Assembly (NCBI GenBank): GCA_002914845.1
Contig: JXTC01000079.1
Coordinates: 312,309-376,308 of the forward strand
Origin: Trema orientale
Taxonomy: Eukaryota > Streptophyta > Magnoliopsida > Rosales > Cannabaceae
DNA: 64,000 bases
Reading direction: 5' to 3'
Shown: positions 1 to 10,685 of the stretch, one piece after another
How the letters are laid out: every line of letters starts with the position of its first letter
Numbering within the stretch: position 1 is the first letter of the stretch
The notes under the pieces: generated by a model
The model's database searches: none
The model's input: the letters and a program-made list of their open reading frames with translations, nothing else
What the model was told of the DNA's origin: nothing
Made by a program: the position numbers and the translations under genes

Positions 1-158
1 CGTCGTTGAACTGCTTCCAGTTCCAGAAACCGGCGCCGTTTCAGCCGCAGTTCGTGAAGATTGAGGAGCACAATTTCTTCGCCGAAGAGGCCTGTAACTT
101 CTTCAACGACGACCAAGCTCCGACCCTTCAGTGGTACTGCTCCGATCAGTGGAATTAA
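1..158 (+). CDS. HD-Zip class I homeobox-leucine zipper protein, C-terminus (partial)
   Basis: This is the 3' end of a coding exon that enters from the left edge. It is read in the frame starting at base 3 and ends at TAA 156-158. The 51 visible residues are the acidic, aromatic tail typical of HD-Zip I transcription factors of the ATHB-5/6/16 group: 'VKIEEHNFF', then 'EEACNFF', and the terminal 'LQWYCSDQWN'. The homeodomain and leucine zipper lie outside the window. Family members are nuclear DNA-binding proteins that recognise pseudo-palindromic CAAT(A/T)ATTG sites as dimers, often in ABA, light or drought responses; this C-terminal tail is associated with transactivation. The codons are much more GC-rich than the surrounding DNA, as expected for a real exon. 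The subclass is assigned from the tail alone. Confidence 0.87.
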   Translation, partial: SLNCFQFQKPAPFQPQFVKIEEHNFFAEEACNFFNDDQAPTLQWYCSDQWN

Positions 159-620
159 TTTTTTTTTTCTAAAAAAAAAAATTATGAAAAAATAAAACTA
201 TGGAATCGAAACCAACCCACTATGATGGATCGGAAGTGAAGCTTTTTTAAAATAAAAGGAAGAATCCTCAAGTGAACTGATCAGGAATTCAGAGCCTTTC
301 CGAGAATTTTGTGTTAAAAAAAAATGAGAGAAGTGGGATTTCGTGCTGTAAATTATATTTTGAATCTCACGCTTGTTCGTTCGTCCTCGAGTCTTCTTCC
401 ATGGTTGAAAGTGAAAGCTCGGAGAGCTGAAAGAGATGAGACTATGGAGAGGCCCAATGGAAAAATATGGTACTGAGAAGTCGGAGCTGGTCCAGAAGAG
501 AGAGAGGGAGAGAGAGAGAAGGGGGGTGTTCACGTGGGGGTTCGGTGCAAGGTGACGACTAAGGTTTTTCACCTAGCCGTGCGGGAATATGATTAGCTCG
601 TAATTAAAGTTTCATCGTCT
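159..620 (+). other. Probable 3' UTR and downstream flank of the HD-Zip I gene
   Basis: A T-run and an A-run follow the stop codon directly. An AATAAA-type poly(A) signal lies near 190. Further on there is a GA-rich purine stretch at about 497-520 and AT-rich DNA. A 124-codon open frame on the minus strand here is low complexity (Ser/Phe/Lys-rich, made by the GA/CT stretch) and is not supported as a gene. The transcript end cannot be fixed from sequence alone. Confidence 0.5.
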
Positions 621-1194
621 GTAAAAAGAGTAAAAAAAAATTAAAAAAAAAAAAAAAAAAAGCCATCGTTCATGGAGGAGAGTAGAATGAGTTCCTGTAA
701 TGGAGAAAAATAATCGTATTCTCGCTTTTCTTTCTTTTTTTTTTCTTTTTCAATTAATGCTGTTTTTTTTTTTAATGGGCAAATTTATTATTTACTACTT
801 ACTTAAGCTTTGAACAATTAGGGGAAAAGGTAACTGATCAAGTAAAACGGTGAGTTTCAATCGTTCTTTTTCATTTTGAAAATATTTGCTTTCAAAAAAA
901 TTTTTCGGTAACCCTTTTTGTCAGAGCTCAGAAGGCTTGACTTCTCAGACTTGGAATCTAATTTTTTTTTTTTTTTTAAAGAAAGAAACATTTTTTTTAT
1001 GATTTCTGGAAAATATTCTTTTAGGCAGTACAATTTTTAAATCGTTATAGTAATACAAACTACATGAAGACGTGACAGAACCACAAGCCACTTAAAACTT
1101 TTTTTTGATGAATCTAAATTCACATAAATGAGAGTAAAGGGGGGAAAAAAAAAGAGAGCCTAATTGCAAGGAATCTTATGGCATAGGTATATGC
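621..1194. other. AT-rich intergenic DNA, no feature seen
   Basis: Poly-A and poly-T runs with no long frame, TIR pair or recognisable coding similarity. Confidence 0.5.
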
Positions 1195-1560
1195 CTCGTA
1201 TGGGGATATTATCATTGTTATATTTTGATATTTTGTTTAAATTATACTTTATGTTTTGAATATTATCAATATTGATTTTTAGATTTAAAATTTGTTATAA
1301 ATTTATACATTGACATTAATTTAGAGCAGTTAATTTATCAAGATGTTTTTTAAAAAATTAAAAATAAATTATATAAAAACTCATTCGAAAATAAATTTAT
1401 TAAATCATCTTGATAAATTAACGATTCTTAATTGGTATCAGGTATAAATTTATAATAGAATTTAAATCTACGAGTCAATATTGATAACAACTAAAATACG
1501 AAGTATAAATTGAACAAATATCAAATTATAAAGATTAAAAGTGATACTATCTAGCCTCAT
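1195..1560. repeat. Palindromic MITE-like element
   Basis: Two ~160-bp arms are inverted copies around about 1380. Matching landmarks are 'ATCAATATTGA', 'TAGATTTAAA', 'TATAAATTTATAC' and 'TTAATTTATCAAGATG', read forward in the left arm and reverse-complemented in the right. There is no coding content. Outer ends are approximate because no convincing target-site duplication was seen. Confidence 0.6.
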
Positions 1561-4032
1561 ATAATCATTAAATCTACTGCAAGTCATTTTGCTATTTCGC
1601 ACCACACATTAATAAAGTTAGAGATTTCAACTAATTTTTCAACTTATAAATTATATGATCTAACAGTCATGTCTTGTGGTCCCGCGTTTTTGTTAGTGGA
1701 GTTCAATTTATTAGTTAGTATCTAAATGGCAATTTTGAAAATTGTTCTTGTTGAGGCCAGAAGTCTAAGCTTTTATTTCCATGTTAAAACATGCTCTGAA
1801 AGCCTTAGAAACGAATAAATATCACAATTCTTTATGGATTCCAAATTTTCAAATTCTTCTTCCAATCCCATTTATGCTCGTAATAACAGTGAAAACAAAA
1901 ATATCTGAAAATTATTTGTATATATATGGCCCCTATGTATAGATTTCATATTTATACAATTTAAACTCATATTTGCCTCTTGGCCTAGGAGACCAACATA
2001 AAATATTATAGACAATATGGTTAAACCGTTTAATTCGCACATTTATAGCGTTAAACCCACGTAGTTATATACTTGTAATATCGTAAAGACACTTCCAGAA
2101 AATTCAACTTATTGACTAATATTGTACAAGAGCAACAAAACTACAAATTAGGCTTGCTGCATAGTTACCACATGTTTAACGTTAGAGGATATCTTGATTT
2201 ATGTACCTAATCCCTGACTTAATCATCATTGTGTTTAATATGATGCTTAATCTGGCGAGCAATGGTAAAGTACTTGCACATAAAAGGGGTCAACGAGTAA
2301 ACTTACATACATCAAGCCTAGCTTTTAAATAACGTAAATTTTCCCAACCTTTGATATGGTGATTAACACATCACAAAATTTAATAAATATAAGATTTTCA
2401 TTTGATTAATCAGTTAATCAATAAAATTTTGGAGAAATATTAGTAATTAAGTTTATCGTTTTGCTTATTCGTTGCACATTTGTAGAAATGAATATTGTTT
2501 AATTTTTACAAATATTTGGTTCTTAATTAACTTTTTTAAAAAAAAAAATTATTACTTTTTAAAGAAAAGTGGTTTTTAGGTCTATGCTATTTCCTAGCAC
2601 GATCGTGTTTATCCAATACTGACCTATGCTATTTCCTAGCACGAACGTGTTTATCCAATATTGCAATGTATAAATTAAGTTGATTTAAGTTCATTGACCA
2701 AAAAGAGAAAAACCGTAAGCAAGAATTATCTGAGTTTCTTCTCATGATACTTAAGAAATGATCAGGCATGTGTACGTAACTAGTGTCGTCACGACTTTGG
2801 ATATAGATTTTCTTTTATTAATTAAAGTATGCTTTAATTTATTATGACTATTAACATGCGAAGTATCACGTCAAGTTATTGATGTAATACGTCAATAATT
2901 CTAGAAAAATATTTATGCTATTTCTAATAATTTTCAAAATGATAAAATTAATCATAAATATCCTGAATTAATGTTATTCTTACGAAGTATTCTGTTGTTT
3001 TTAAAGGTTTCCTTCCATTAAAAAAAGCGATTACAATCAGCATGATTTTTTTTTTTTTTGGGAAAAACGTGTTATTTATGTATTATCATTTTATAAATTA
3101 TCTTAGGAGTTAAGCCTTTTCTTCTTGAGGAGATCCCTAAAAACAACTTTATAAATTCAGATATTTTTTCCTTAAATAAAATTTGAAATTTGCAAACAAA
3201 AAAACTACAAATATCAATGACGTACATATATATATATCTGAAAAAGTGATTTACCTCCAAAAAAAAAAAAAGAGAGAGAAAAAGAAACCATAACCATCCT
3301 TAATTATCGTTATCAATTATCTAAAAGCAAATGTCTTATCATTTTTATTTTTGTATCGCGTCTCTCATAATTAATATAACTTTTTTAACACTCTCAAATA
3401 ACATAGATAAATAATTCTTTTCTTGCACTACTACTTAAAAATATTCGTTTGATAAAGATATTACACTTTCAAACAAAGAAGTTAGCTACCCTAGGAGAGA
3501 ATTAAGTGACGTTAAAAGGACAAGTAGAACCAAAATTTAATTAAGCGAGACATGGATTGGCGTATTTAATTAGTGAAGAACCTCATATAAAACCGGGAAG
3601 ACGGTTAAAATCCCGAGGAAGGAAAAAACCAAATTAAAAATTTCTAAAAGTGATTTTTATATATGGGAAGAAAATAATAAACGAATAAAAAAAGTTTAAA
3701 AAAGAAAAAAAAAGAAATAGATCGTACGGCGGAGCTTTACCCAAAATCAAATGCCAAAAAGGAAAAGACAAAAGATGATTAAAGAGAGGGAACCTAAAAA
3801 GCAGTGCCACATGATTGGGATCTCCAAATTTACGTGTCCTTTGCTTCCCCGCAGCTTTTTTCTTCGTTCACTTCCAAATCTTCACCCTAAACCTTCCAAC
3901 TACTTGGTCATTACTAACAATGCTATTAAAAAGCTGATGACACATAGTACTTTTTGAAAAAAAAAAAAAAAAATAGCAATAATAATAATAAAGAAAAACT
4001 AATTTAAGTTAACACACAGATTAATGGTATAA
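1561..4032. other. AT-rich intergenic DNA
   Basis: No gene is supported. It contains one small tandem duplication (listed separately) and several homopolymer runs. A 68-codon frame at 3751-3957 starts with Lys/Arg-rich low complexity and resembles no family I know. Confidence 0.5.
2582..2665. repeat. Tandem duplication, 42 bp x 2
   Basis: The unit beginning 'CTATGCTATTTCCTAGCACG' at 2582 recurs at 2624 with only two or three substitutions. It is a local replication-slippage type duplication. Confidence 0.85.
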
Positions 4033-4705
4033 TTGGGTGAACAAAATATCTGACAACCCGATCCGAGCAAAACCGAACTTCAACCAAGAGTGGATCACGG
4101 CCGGATTGGGCAATTTTATTTTTTGTGCGGTTTTTTCAAAGATCTTAAATTGTAATTGCCCAATTATACAGTGGGTTAAGTGGTTTTAATTGGTGATTTT
4201 AGGTGGTATGATGGGGGTTGTTAAAATTAAGTAATTATTTTTTCAAATATAATCACATAATAAAATAAACCAATTTTTATTTACATAAAATATTAACCAA
4301 TAATAATTCATCAAATAACAAAGTTCTATACATATTAAAAATTTAAGGCTTCATACTCCATCTAAAATATTGTCTTAAATAGAATCATAATATTAATTAT
4401 AACAACAAAGTTTCACGAATCTTAAAATAAAGCCTATAAACAATAAAGTTCATAGTTATATCTTCATAATATATACCAAAATAGATAAAATTCGCAAAAT
4501 TAAAACACCAAGCAAATTATTATTGTATAACACCAAAATTTGTCTCTTGTAATGTGTTTTAGTTTAAGCGAGAGGTAAGATTTAAAACTATGCTAAAATA
4601 TGAAAGTCGCATATCTGTTCACCTTGCCGGTTTCAGACTATACCGCCCATTCGTTGTACTTTTCATTTTAGGCGGATTGGTTTTATTTATTTGTTTACCC
4701 CTAAC
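4033..4705. mobile_element. Degenerate hAT-like non-autonomous element
   Basis: The left end 'TTGGGTGAACAAA' mirrors the right end, whose reverse complement is 'TTAGGGGTAAACAAA'. The interior carries 'AACCG' and 'CCGGATTGG' motifs like those near the ends of plant hAT MITEs, including the 9409-10109 element in this window. No clear 8-bp target-site duplication remains. Confidence 0.42.
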
Positions 4706-5005
4706 TTGAACATACGCAAATTAGATATTTTTTTCTTCAATCGGTGTTCATTTTAGTCAATTCTAGCACACATTCAACACAAAAAATTTATCCAAACTAT
4801 CATTTTCTTTAATTTTTTAACTTCATTTTACCCTTGAATCCGAACCTAACAAAGAAGTATAAAACCAAGTGTATTTTGGGTCCGTTTATGATAACTTTTA
4901 CTTAGTGAAATGAAAGCTCAAGAAGATCTTACTAAAAAAGTTAATGGGTCCATATTTCATTAAAAATATCTTCTAATTAAAAAAGATTTTCTGACAATTC
5001 ATCAA

Positions 5006-5207
5006 GGATAATGCTTGAGGTACTAATTTTTGTACCAAATTTTTAATACCAACACATGTGTCGTGTGATTTGTCACTACTTAATTAGTGATAATGTTTAA
5101 TATATTTATTGTAAGTTTTAATATACCAATTAGATGGTGACAACTTACATGTCATATGTGTTAGTACAAAAAATTTGATATAAAAATTGGGATATGTAGT
5201 ATTATCC
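5006..5207. mobile_element. hAT-type MITE, 202 bp
   Basis: The TIR starts 'GGATAATGCT' on the left and ends 'AGTATTATCC' on the right. Subterminal 'TTTTTGTACCAAATTTTT' is mirrored. Flanks are TTCATCAA (4998-5005) and TTCATCCA (5208-5215), a 7/8 match consistent with the 8-bp duplications of hAT transposons. There is no coding capacity. The same family forms the dimer at 21309-21703. Confidence 0.82.
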
Positions 5208-6276
5208 TTCATCCAAACATCTCCAAAAAATAACTTTTAAGCCCAAGAGATCTTTAAAAGTCATGTCAAATGAGCCTTTTATCGTTGTTGTCTTCTCACC
5301 AACCCGAACTTGGAAAAACAAAAAAAAAAAAAAGAAGACCAATGTTGACCCCTATATTACCATATCAATAATATTAAAGTCTTTGAAAGACAGTAACTTT
5401 TTTCCACCTGTTGTTATATATTGTAATATATGATATCTGAAATTTTATTACATAAAAAAATAATAAAATGATTTTTCCATGTGTTCGATGATATGATATA
5501 AGTATCATTTACTACATGATATTAGAGCATTTCGGTCTTTTCGCGAATTAGAGAGATTTATTTTTGCTAAAAGAAAAATTGGGGATCTATTTTTTCATCT
5601 TAGGGTAAACAAATAATTTATTTTCCAAACAACCCATAATATTAACATGGTAAGCTGACAACATTATAGAATTAGTCAATATGTTCAAATTATAATTAAT
5701 TACTGATAATAAGTTATTTTTTAATGCAATGTTATATTATTGTGCTAATATTAAAATATAGAATTAGCAAAAAAAATCCTCATTCAATGCAATGCTATTT
5801 ATTGTGCTAAATTTGACAACAAATATACCATAATGCAAAATGACATGCATTTAACTACTTTTGACGTTATTGTTACATTTATCATATTAAAATATAACTT
5901 ATTGATTACGAATAAGTATGCAGTTTTCAATTTTCAACAAATTACGAAAATTAACTTATTGATTATTAAATAATAAAAAAAATTAATAATACTATTGTGC
6001 ATTGGATTGAAAATTTAAAGGAACAATACCAATTTTGACCTTATTATAAATTTTATGGTAAAATATGAGAAATTATAACTCATTTACTTTATAAAAAAAA
6101 TACGAAATACTGAAAATCCAAAAGTGTCCCCACATTCACAACACATAGTAAAAGTTTGACATAATTAAAAAAAAAAATATTGGAGCATTCAATTATGTTT
6201 CAACCATAGTTGAAAACAAAACTAGATTTGGGTTATTCGATTCAAAAACCCAGATCCAATTTCATCGTTTTACAGA
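5208..6276. other. AT-rich intergenic DNA
   Basis: Nothing is recognisable beyond homopolymer runs and low-complexity AT. Confidence 0.45.
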
Positions 6277-6472
6277 CTGGCTGAGCTGGCCGAGTGCTAT
6301 GAGGAGAAGGTAGAGTTCATGGAAAATGTCTTAGAACGTGGGACTCACCGTCAAGGAATGAGATTTGCTCTTTGTCGCTCACAAGAATGTTATCAGAGTT
6401 TGCCATGCATCGTGATAGATCATCTCTTTCATCAAATAGAAGAAAAAGAGCTGCGACAAGGATGATCATGTC
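6277..6472 (+). pseudogene. 14-3-3 protein (general regulatory factor) gene fragment
   Basis: The plus strand encodes 'LAELAECYEEKVEFMENV', matching the 14-3-3 helix usually written LAEQAERYEEMVEFMEKV. After a one-base frame change at about 6338 it continues 'GLTVKE*DLLFVAHKNVI', matching ELTVEERNLLSVAYKNVI, then 'HAS**IISFIK*KKKS', matching RASWRIISSIEQKEES. It stops near the EDHV position. 14-3-3 proteins are dimeric cytosolic phosphoserine/threonine-binding adaptors of about 250 residues. Only about 60 residues of the N-terminal half remain, with the acidic loop before ELTVEE shortened and at least four in-frame stops, so no product is possible. 'TTTTACAG' just upstream resembles a splice acceptor, suggesting an exon copied from genomic DNA, though I cannot exclude a truncated processed copy. 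Confidence 0.82.
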
Positions 6473-6740
6473 TTTTCTTTGTCTCTGGTAACAAGCAGAG
6501 CTGAAGCTTTTCTGTTCACTCGGTCCTTTTTTTTTTTTTTGGATTATTAATTTTGTTAAAGGATGAGAGTATTTAAATAAATCTAGATGTATGATAAACA
6601 TATGATGGAAGGTTTTTTTTTTTTGTCAATCACCATAAGATCATTAGTTGACTCAATAGTGTAAAAATCACAAATTTAAATTTAGTCCCAAATTCAAAAT
6701 TTTTCTATTTTTTTTTACAAAATATAGCTATAGCATTTTG

Positions 6741-6768
<28 letters not shown>
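6741..6768. repeat. (CT)14 microsatellite
   Basis: An uninterrupted CT dinucleotide run. Confidence 0.95.
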
Positions 6769-6771
<3 letters not shown>

Positions 6772-7006
6772 GTTGAATAAATGTATGTCCCTTTTTAGGT
6801 CAAAAAATTAACAAATGTCCTCAACACAAAAGTTATACCTAAATGACCTAATTAGATAACAACTAAATATAAATACAAAAATTATCCTCATCAAATTTAT
6901 TATTATTGTTAAATTAATTAATATCCATTTATTCGTTAAGATGTTTTTAAACTATTTTTCTACTTTCATGGAATTTCAAAATTGAACTTTACAGCTACTA
7001 ACGATA

Positions 7007-7248
7007 GGGCACCAATCCAGTAGGTATTTTTTTTTTTTTTACCTATGCATAGGTATCAATTTGGCCAATAAAAAATTTTGTTACATATTTTTTTATATTA
7101 AAAAGTAAGAGAGAGAAATAACATTAATGATGTACGTCTTTTTATGCACTTGATTATAGCCGTTGGATCACTATTAGATGATGATCCAACGGCTAAAAAA
7201 AATACCTATACACAGGTAAAAAAAAAAATACCTCCTGGATTGGCAACC
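7007..7248 (+). mobile_element. MITE family T, copy 1
   Basis: Left terminus 'GGGCACCAATCCAGTAGGTA' and right terminus, reverse-complemented, 'GGTTGCCAATCCAGGAGGTA' form an imperfect TIR. Next inside are a T/A tract and the palindrome 'ACCTATGCATAGGT'. Further in is a hairpin built on 'AGCCGTTGGATCA' and 'TGATCCAACGGCT'. TA dinucleotides flank both ends. There is no real ORF. The two ends differ (GGGCACC versus GGTTGCC), which gives the element a direction; this copy is taken as forward. Confidence 0.85.
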
Positions 7249-7384
7249 TATATATATACATATATACTTCAAATTGGGTCTTTAAGATTTGTAGATATAT
7301 TTTTATTTATAGTAGATCCGTTTAAAAAGCTTAATATATGTAACTTCGAAAATAATACATTAAGCAGTAGTGGAATCAATATAT

Positions 7385-7925
7385 ATGAAAATATACCAAA
7401 TACATAGATCGATATATTAAGAGGAAAAACAAATGTACTATTTAAAGGTGATTTATCGTTAAGGTTGCCAATCCAGTAGGTTTTTTTTTTTTTTTTACCT
7501 ATGTGTAGGTATTTTTTTTTAGCCGTTGGATCATCATCTAATGGTGATCTAACGGCTATAATCAAGTGCATAAAAAGACGTGCATCATTAATGTTATTTC
7601 TCTCTCTTACTTTTTAATATAAAAAAAATGTGCAAAAAAAATTTTTATTTACCAAATTGATACCTATGCATAGGTAAAAAAAAAAAAATACCTACTGGAT
7701 TGGTGCCTATATATATATATATTAATATATGTATGGATAAATCCTTTTTTTTATGAAATCCTGATCAAATATACCAATCTCATAAAAAGATATACTAAGA
7801 CTAAAAAGAAATCTATTAAAAATCAAGACCACAATGTAGCATATGTGAAAACATACCAAGTAAAAAGCTTGATATACCAAGAAAAAAAATGAATGTACTA
7901 CTTAACGACGATTTCCTATTAATAA
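7385..7925. repeat. Diverged direct duplication of MITE flank
   Basis: A ~75-bp segment beginning 'TGAAAATATACCAA' at 7388 is repeated at 7847 as 'TGAAAACATACCAA'. Both copies continue through 'AAATGTACTA' (or 'GAATGTACTA') to 'CGATTT' or 'TGATTT'. The offset is about 460 bp, so a segment including a T element may have been duplicated locally. Confidence 0.6.
7463..7707 (-). mobile_element. MITE family T, copy 2 (inverted relative to copy 1)
   Basis: It starts 'GGTTGCCAATCCAGTAGG' and ends 'GGATTGGTGCC', so it is reversed relative to copy 1, 215 bp away. Together the pair makes a ~700-bp imperfect inverted repeat. Two overlapping 'MHLIIAV..' frames on opposite strands here come from this mirror symmetry and are not genes. 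Confidence 0.85.
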
Positions 7926-8561
7926 CCGTAACTTACAGTAAAAAGGATTGGAAAAAAAAAAAAAAAAACTAAAACCTCCTACTAACAAATAGGCATTTAT
8001 ATATTTTAAAAAAATCAGTAATCTATAAATTAGTAATTGTGTTCATTTACTAATGCCAATTTTTTTTTTAAAAAAAATAAGGTTGTACATCATAAATTCC
8101 TTTTTTTCTAATACCGAATATAACATCTTTTTATAGGTTGTAATTAATGTATTAAAAAATAACTTAAACTTGAAATAGAGAGGCTCTCCCTAAATGAGGG
8201 GTACACTTTATTTTGTGAAAATACATATTTTCGCTTTTCTTTTTTTTTTTTTCCTGTGGGTTAATTATATTATGGCCCTTGAATTATACTAATTGTACTA
8301 CTTTAACCTCTCGAATTTTCAACTTACATAATAATGATCCCTGAATTATATAATTGTTGCATGACCCTTTTGTTACAACTGTTAAATATTTAATAGAAAT
8401 AAATTATTATAAAGTGCATAATTGATATCTGTGGTCAAGAATAAGACTCCGAATTTTCAATTTACATAGTAGACTACCTAGATTTATACAATTATTATAG
8501 CAATGACCATTTTATTTTTGACAGACTATAAAATTTTTAACAAATTTGAGTCATGTGCAAA

Positions 8562-9145
8562 TATGAGTGGCAATTTGAGTTATGACACTATGACACGATA
8601 CTATTTTTTACGGGTTAGAGGCAAAATTTGTTCGATCCGCTTGACACGAATATAAAAAGGGTCTGGTCTGAGTCAACCTACTTGATCCGAACTTGAGCCG
8701 TTTGACCCGCCAATAAAATATATAAATAGTTAAACTATAAAAAAAATTCTTAATTTTATTTGTCTATAACTATCATTATAAATGTATTTATGTATGTGTT
8801 TGAGATTATGAGTTACTAGATATATTTTCAAATTACTCCTAATTTATTTATTTTGAGATAACACAACAATAGCAGAAAACAAAAGTAGAAAAATGCGGGT
8901 CACAAGAGGGTTGGCGGGTCAAAAAAGAATTGGCAGGTCACAATCAGGTTGTGAGTTAAGTGTTACTTATTTAAACGGGTTGAGCAGGTCGGATTTGAAT
9001 TGACCCTTTTTGAGTGTGATTCAGGTTAGTGTTGGTATTTTTTGACACGACGGGTCACGAATCAGGTCAGATTGATGTAATTTATGTATATATTAGACTT
9101 CAACTCGACATGAACCTGATCCGCCCACAAGATTTGTCACCTCTA
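8562..9145. mobile_element. hAT non-autonomous element (584 bp) inserted in MITE A
   Basis: The ends 'TATGAGTGGCAATTTGAG' and 'TTGTCACCTCTA' are degenerate copies of the TAGGGGTGGCAA TIR. Flanks TGTGCAAA (8554-8561) and TGTGAAAA (9146-9153) match 7/8. The interior holds repeated GGGTC / GACCC / CGGGT motifs. The best relative is 20489-21076, nearly equal in length (588 bp). Confidence 0.82.
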
Positions 9146-9373
9146 TGTGAAAAGTATACAGTTTGGTAACTATGGCTGATAATGAGAGTCTGACTTATAA
9201 AAATAAATAATGTCTAATTATACACTTTGTCCATGACTATTTTACATTAAAAAAGTAATAATTTGTAAAAAAAAAGTGCCATTGCTATATAACAATCAAA
9301 TAATTCTTCGGTCATTACTATGTAAGTAGAAAGTTCAGTGACCAAAGTAGTACAACAATGAGTATAGTTTAAG

Positions 9374-10265
9374 AGTAATACTACGAGGCACCTTAAGGTG
9401 CCAAACACTAGGAGTGTTCAAAAAAAACCGCTAAACCGTAGAAATCGCCCAATTCATGTAGTTTTTTTTTTCCTTTAATAGCCGGTTACGGATTAAAAAA
9501 TATGAAAACTGACTTGGCCAGTTCGGTTTTCGGTTTTAGACAAATTCGGTTGAATTCAAACCGAACCGGCCAATAAGTTTGTATATGTATTTTTTTTAAA
9601 AAAAATATGTATATTAATAGTTAAAAATTTAAGATTATTCAGTCTAATTGAGGAATGGTTACTCTTAGCTCATTTAAGACTATACTGCTTAAGACTCTTA
9701 TGATATCTTAGACTTTAAGTCTTGTTGTTGTAATGTGTTTAAGATTAAAGACTTTGTTTGCTATTCAATTTTGATTAGGTTGTAAGTTGTAACTAAAAAT
9801 TAAGTTTACTAGGACTTTCGATTTGGTTGTAGCTTTTAACAATGTTATGGTTTCGTTTTATATTTAGACTTTATATTTTAGATGAAATATGATTATAATA
9901 TAAGCTTAGTTAATGTTGTATTAATTCAAATTTTGTAAGTTTTCAAACCGCAGAAACCGCCCAAACCGGCCGCAAAATGTAGGTGTGGTTTGGCTGGTTT
10001 GAATCAACCAACTCAAACTGCACAGATTGGTAAACCGGCCAAACCGCACATTCGGATTGGTTTTTGGATTAGCGATTTAAACCGTCCAAACTGGCCATGA
10101 ACACTCCTACTAAACACTACATGAGGTGTCCGTTTTTCACTAAAAGGTAGAATGATAATTCAGGTAGGACCCAACGTGAAATCCAATATGTTAAACTATT
10201 AATTTTATTTTTCTGAAAAAATGACACCTCGTATTTGATGTCTTAAGGTGTTCGATAGCCTTACT
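9374..10265. mobile_element. MITE family B (MULE-like) inserted near the end of MITE A
   Basis: TIR 'AGTAATACTACGAGGCACC' at the left corresponds to a right end ending 'GCCTTACT'. Subterminal 'CACCTTAAG' and 'GAGGTGTC' are mirrored. Flanks TATAGTTTAAG and TATAATTGAAG agree at 9 of 11 positions, fitting the 9-11 bp duplications of Mutator-like elements. Without the hAT insert it is about 183 bp. Confidence 0.7.
9409..10109. mobile_element. hAT non-autonomous element (701 bp) inserted in MITE B
   Basis: Ends 'TAGGAGTGTTCA' and 'TGAACACTCCTA' are perfect inverted repeats. Flanks CCAAACAC (9401-9408) and CTAAACAC (10110-10117) match 7/8. Subterminal AAACCG / CGGTTT motifs recur at both ends. There is no transposase frame, so it would depend on an autonomous hAT. 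Confidence 0.85.
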
Positions 10266-10297
10266 TATAATTGAAGGGTTATTAACAAAAAGAAAAA

Positions 10298-10469
10298 GGG
10301 GAGGGCTACAGTAGGGGCGCCCCTATGTAGGGCCACCCTTTATACACCGTTAGATGGGAATTTGTAGGGAATAACGGGAATCTGTGGGGAATCTGTTTAT
10401 ACATAGATTCCCATCAAACGGTATATAGACAGGGTCCTACGCAGGGACGTCTCTACTGTGGATGCGCCC
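10298..10469. mobile_element. Small MULE-like MITE with a perfect 9-bp target duplication
   Basis: The left end 'GGGGAGGGCTACAGTAG' is mirrored by a right end whose reverse complement is 'GGGCGCATCCACAGTAG'. 'ACCGTTAGATGGGAAT' is mirrored inside. Flanks AAAGAAAAA (10289-10297) and AAAGAAAAA (10470-10478) are identical, the size expected for Mutator-like elements, though the A-rich target weakens this evidence somewhat. Confidence 0.7.
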
Positions 10470-10685
10470 AAAGAAAAAAATTTTGTTTAAAGATTTGGAA
10501 TAAAAAAAGGAGGTAAAAAACAAAATGGTGTACGGTTTTGGCAAGAAGCGAAAGAGGCGGTTACGCAGGGACGCTTCTACTGTAAACGCGCCCAAAGAAA
10601 AAAATTTGGTTTAAAGATTTGGAATAAAAAAAGGAGGTAAAAAACAAAATGGTGTACGGTTTTGGCAAGAAGCGGAAGAGGCGGT
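10438..10685. repeat. Tandem duplication, 124 bp x 2
   Basis: A 124-bp unit starting 'TACGCAGGGACG' at 10438 is repeated from 10562 with few mismatches. Each copy ends 'AAGAGGCGGT'. The unit includes the last ~32 bp of the small MULE-like MITE plus its flank, so the duplication happened after that insertion. Confidence 0.9.

Larger units (their letters stand above)
8258..10288. mobile_element. MITE family A, copy 1, host of two nested insertions
   Basis: The left end runs 'GGGTTAAT' then 'CCTTGAATTATAC'. The mirrored right end is displaced to 10266-10288 by an insertion. Removing 8562-9145 and 9374-10265 leaves about 540 bp that aligns throughout with the intact copy at 53305-53846, for example 'TGTTAAATATTTAA' and 'GGTCATTACTATGTAAGT'. 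The terminal inverted repeats are about 80 bp. No coding frame. Confidence 0.78.

Noticed and set aside
198..572. 124-codon minus-strand frame downstream of the HD-Zip gene
   Set aside because: Ser/Phe/Lys-rich low complexity produced by the GA/CT stretch and A/T runs; no domain; lies in the 3' flank of a plus-strand gene.
7144..7571. Two similar small proteins (MHLIIAV..) on opposite strands
   Set aside because: They are the mirrored arms of two inverted family T MITEs; the similarity is due to the inverted repeat.
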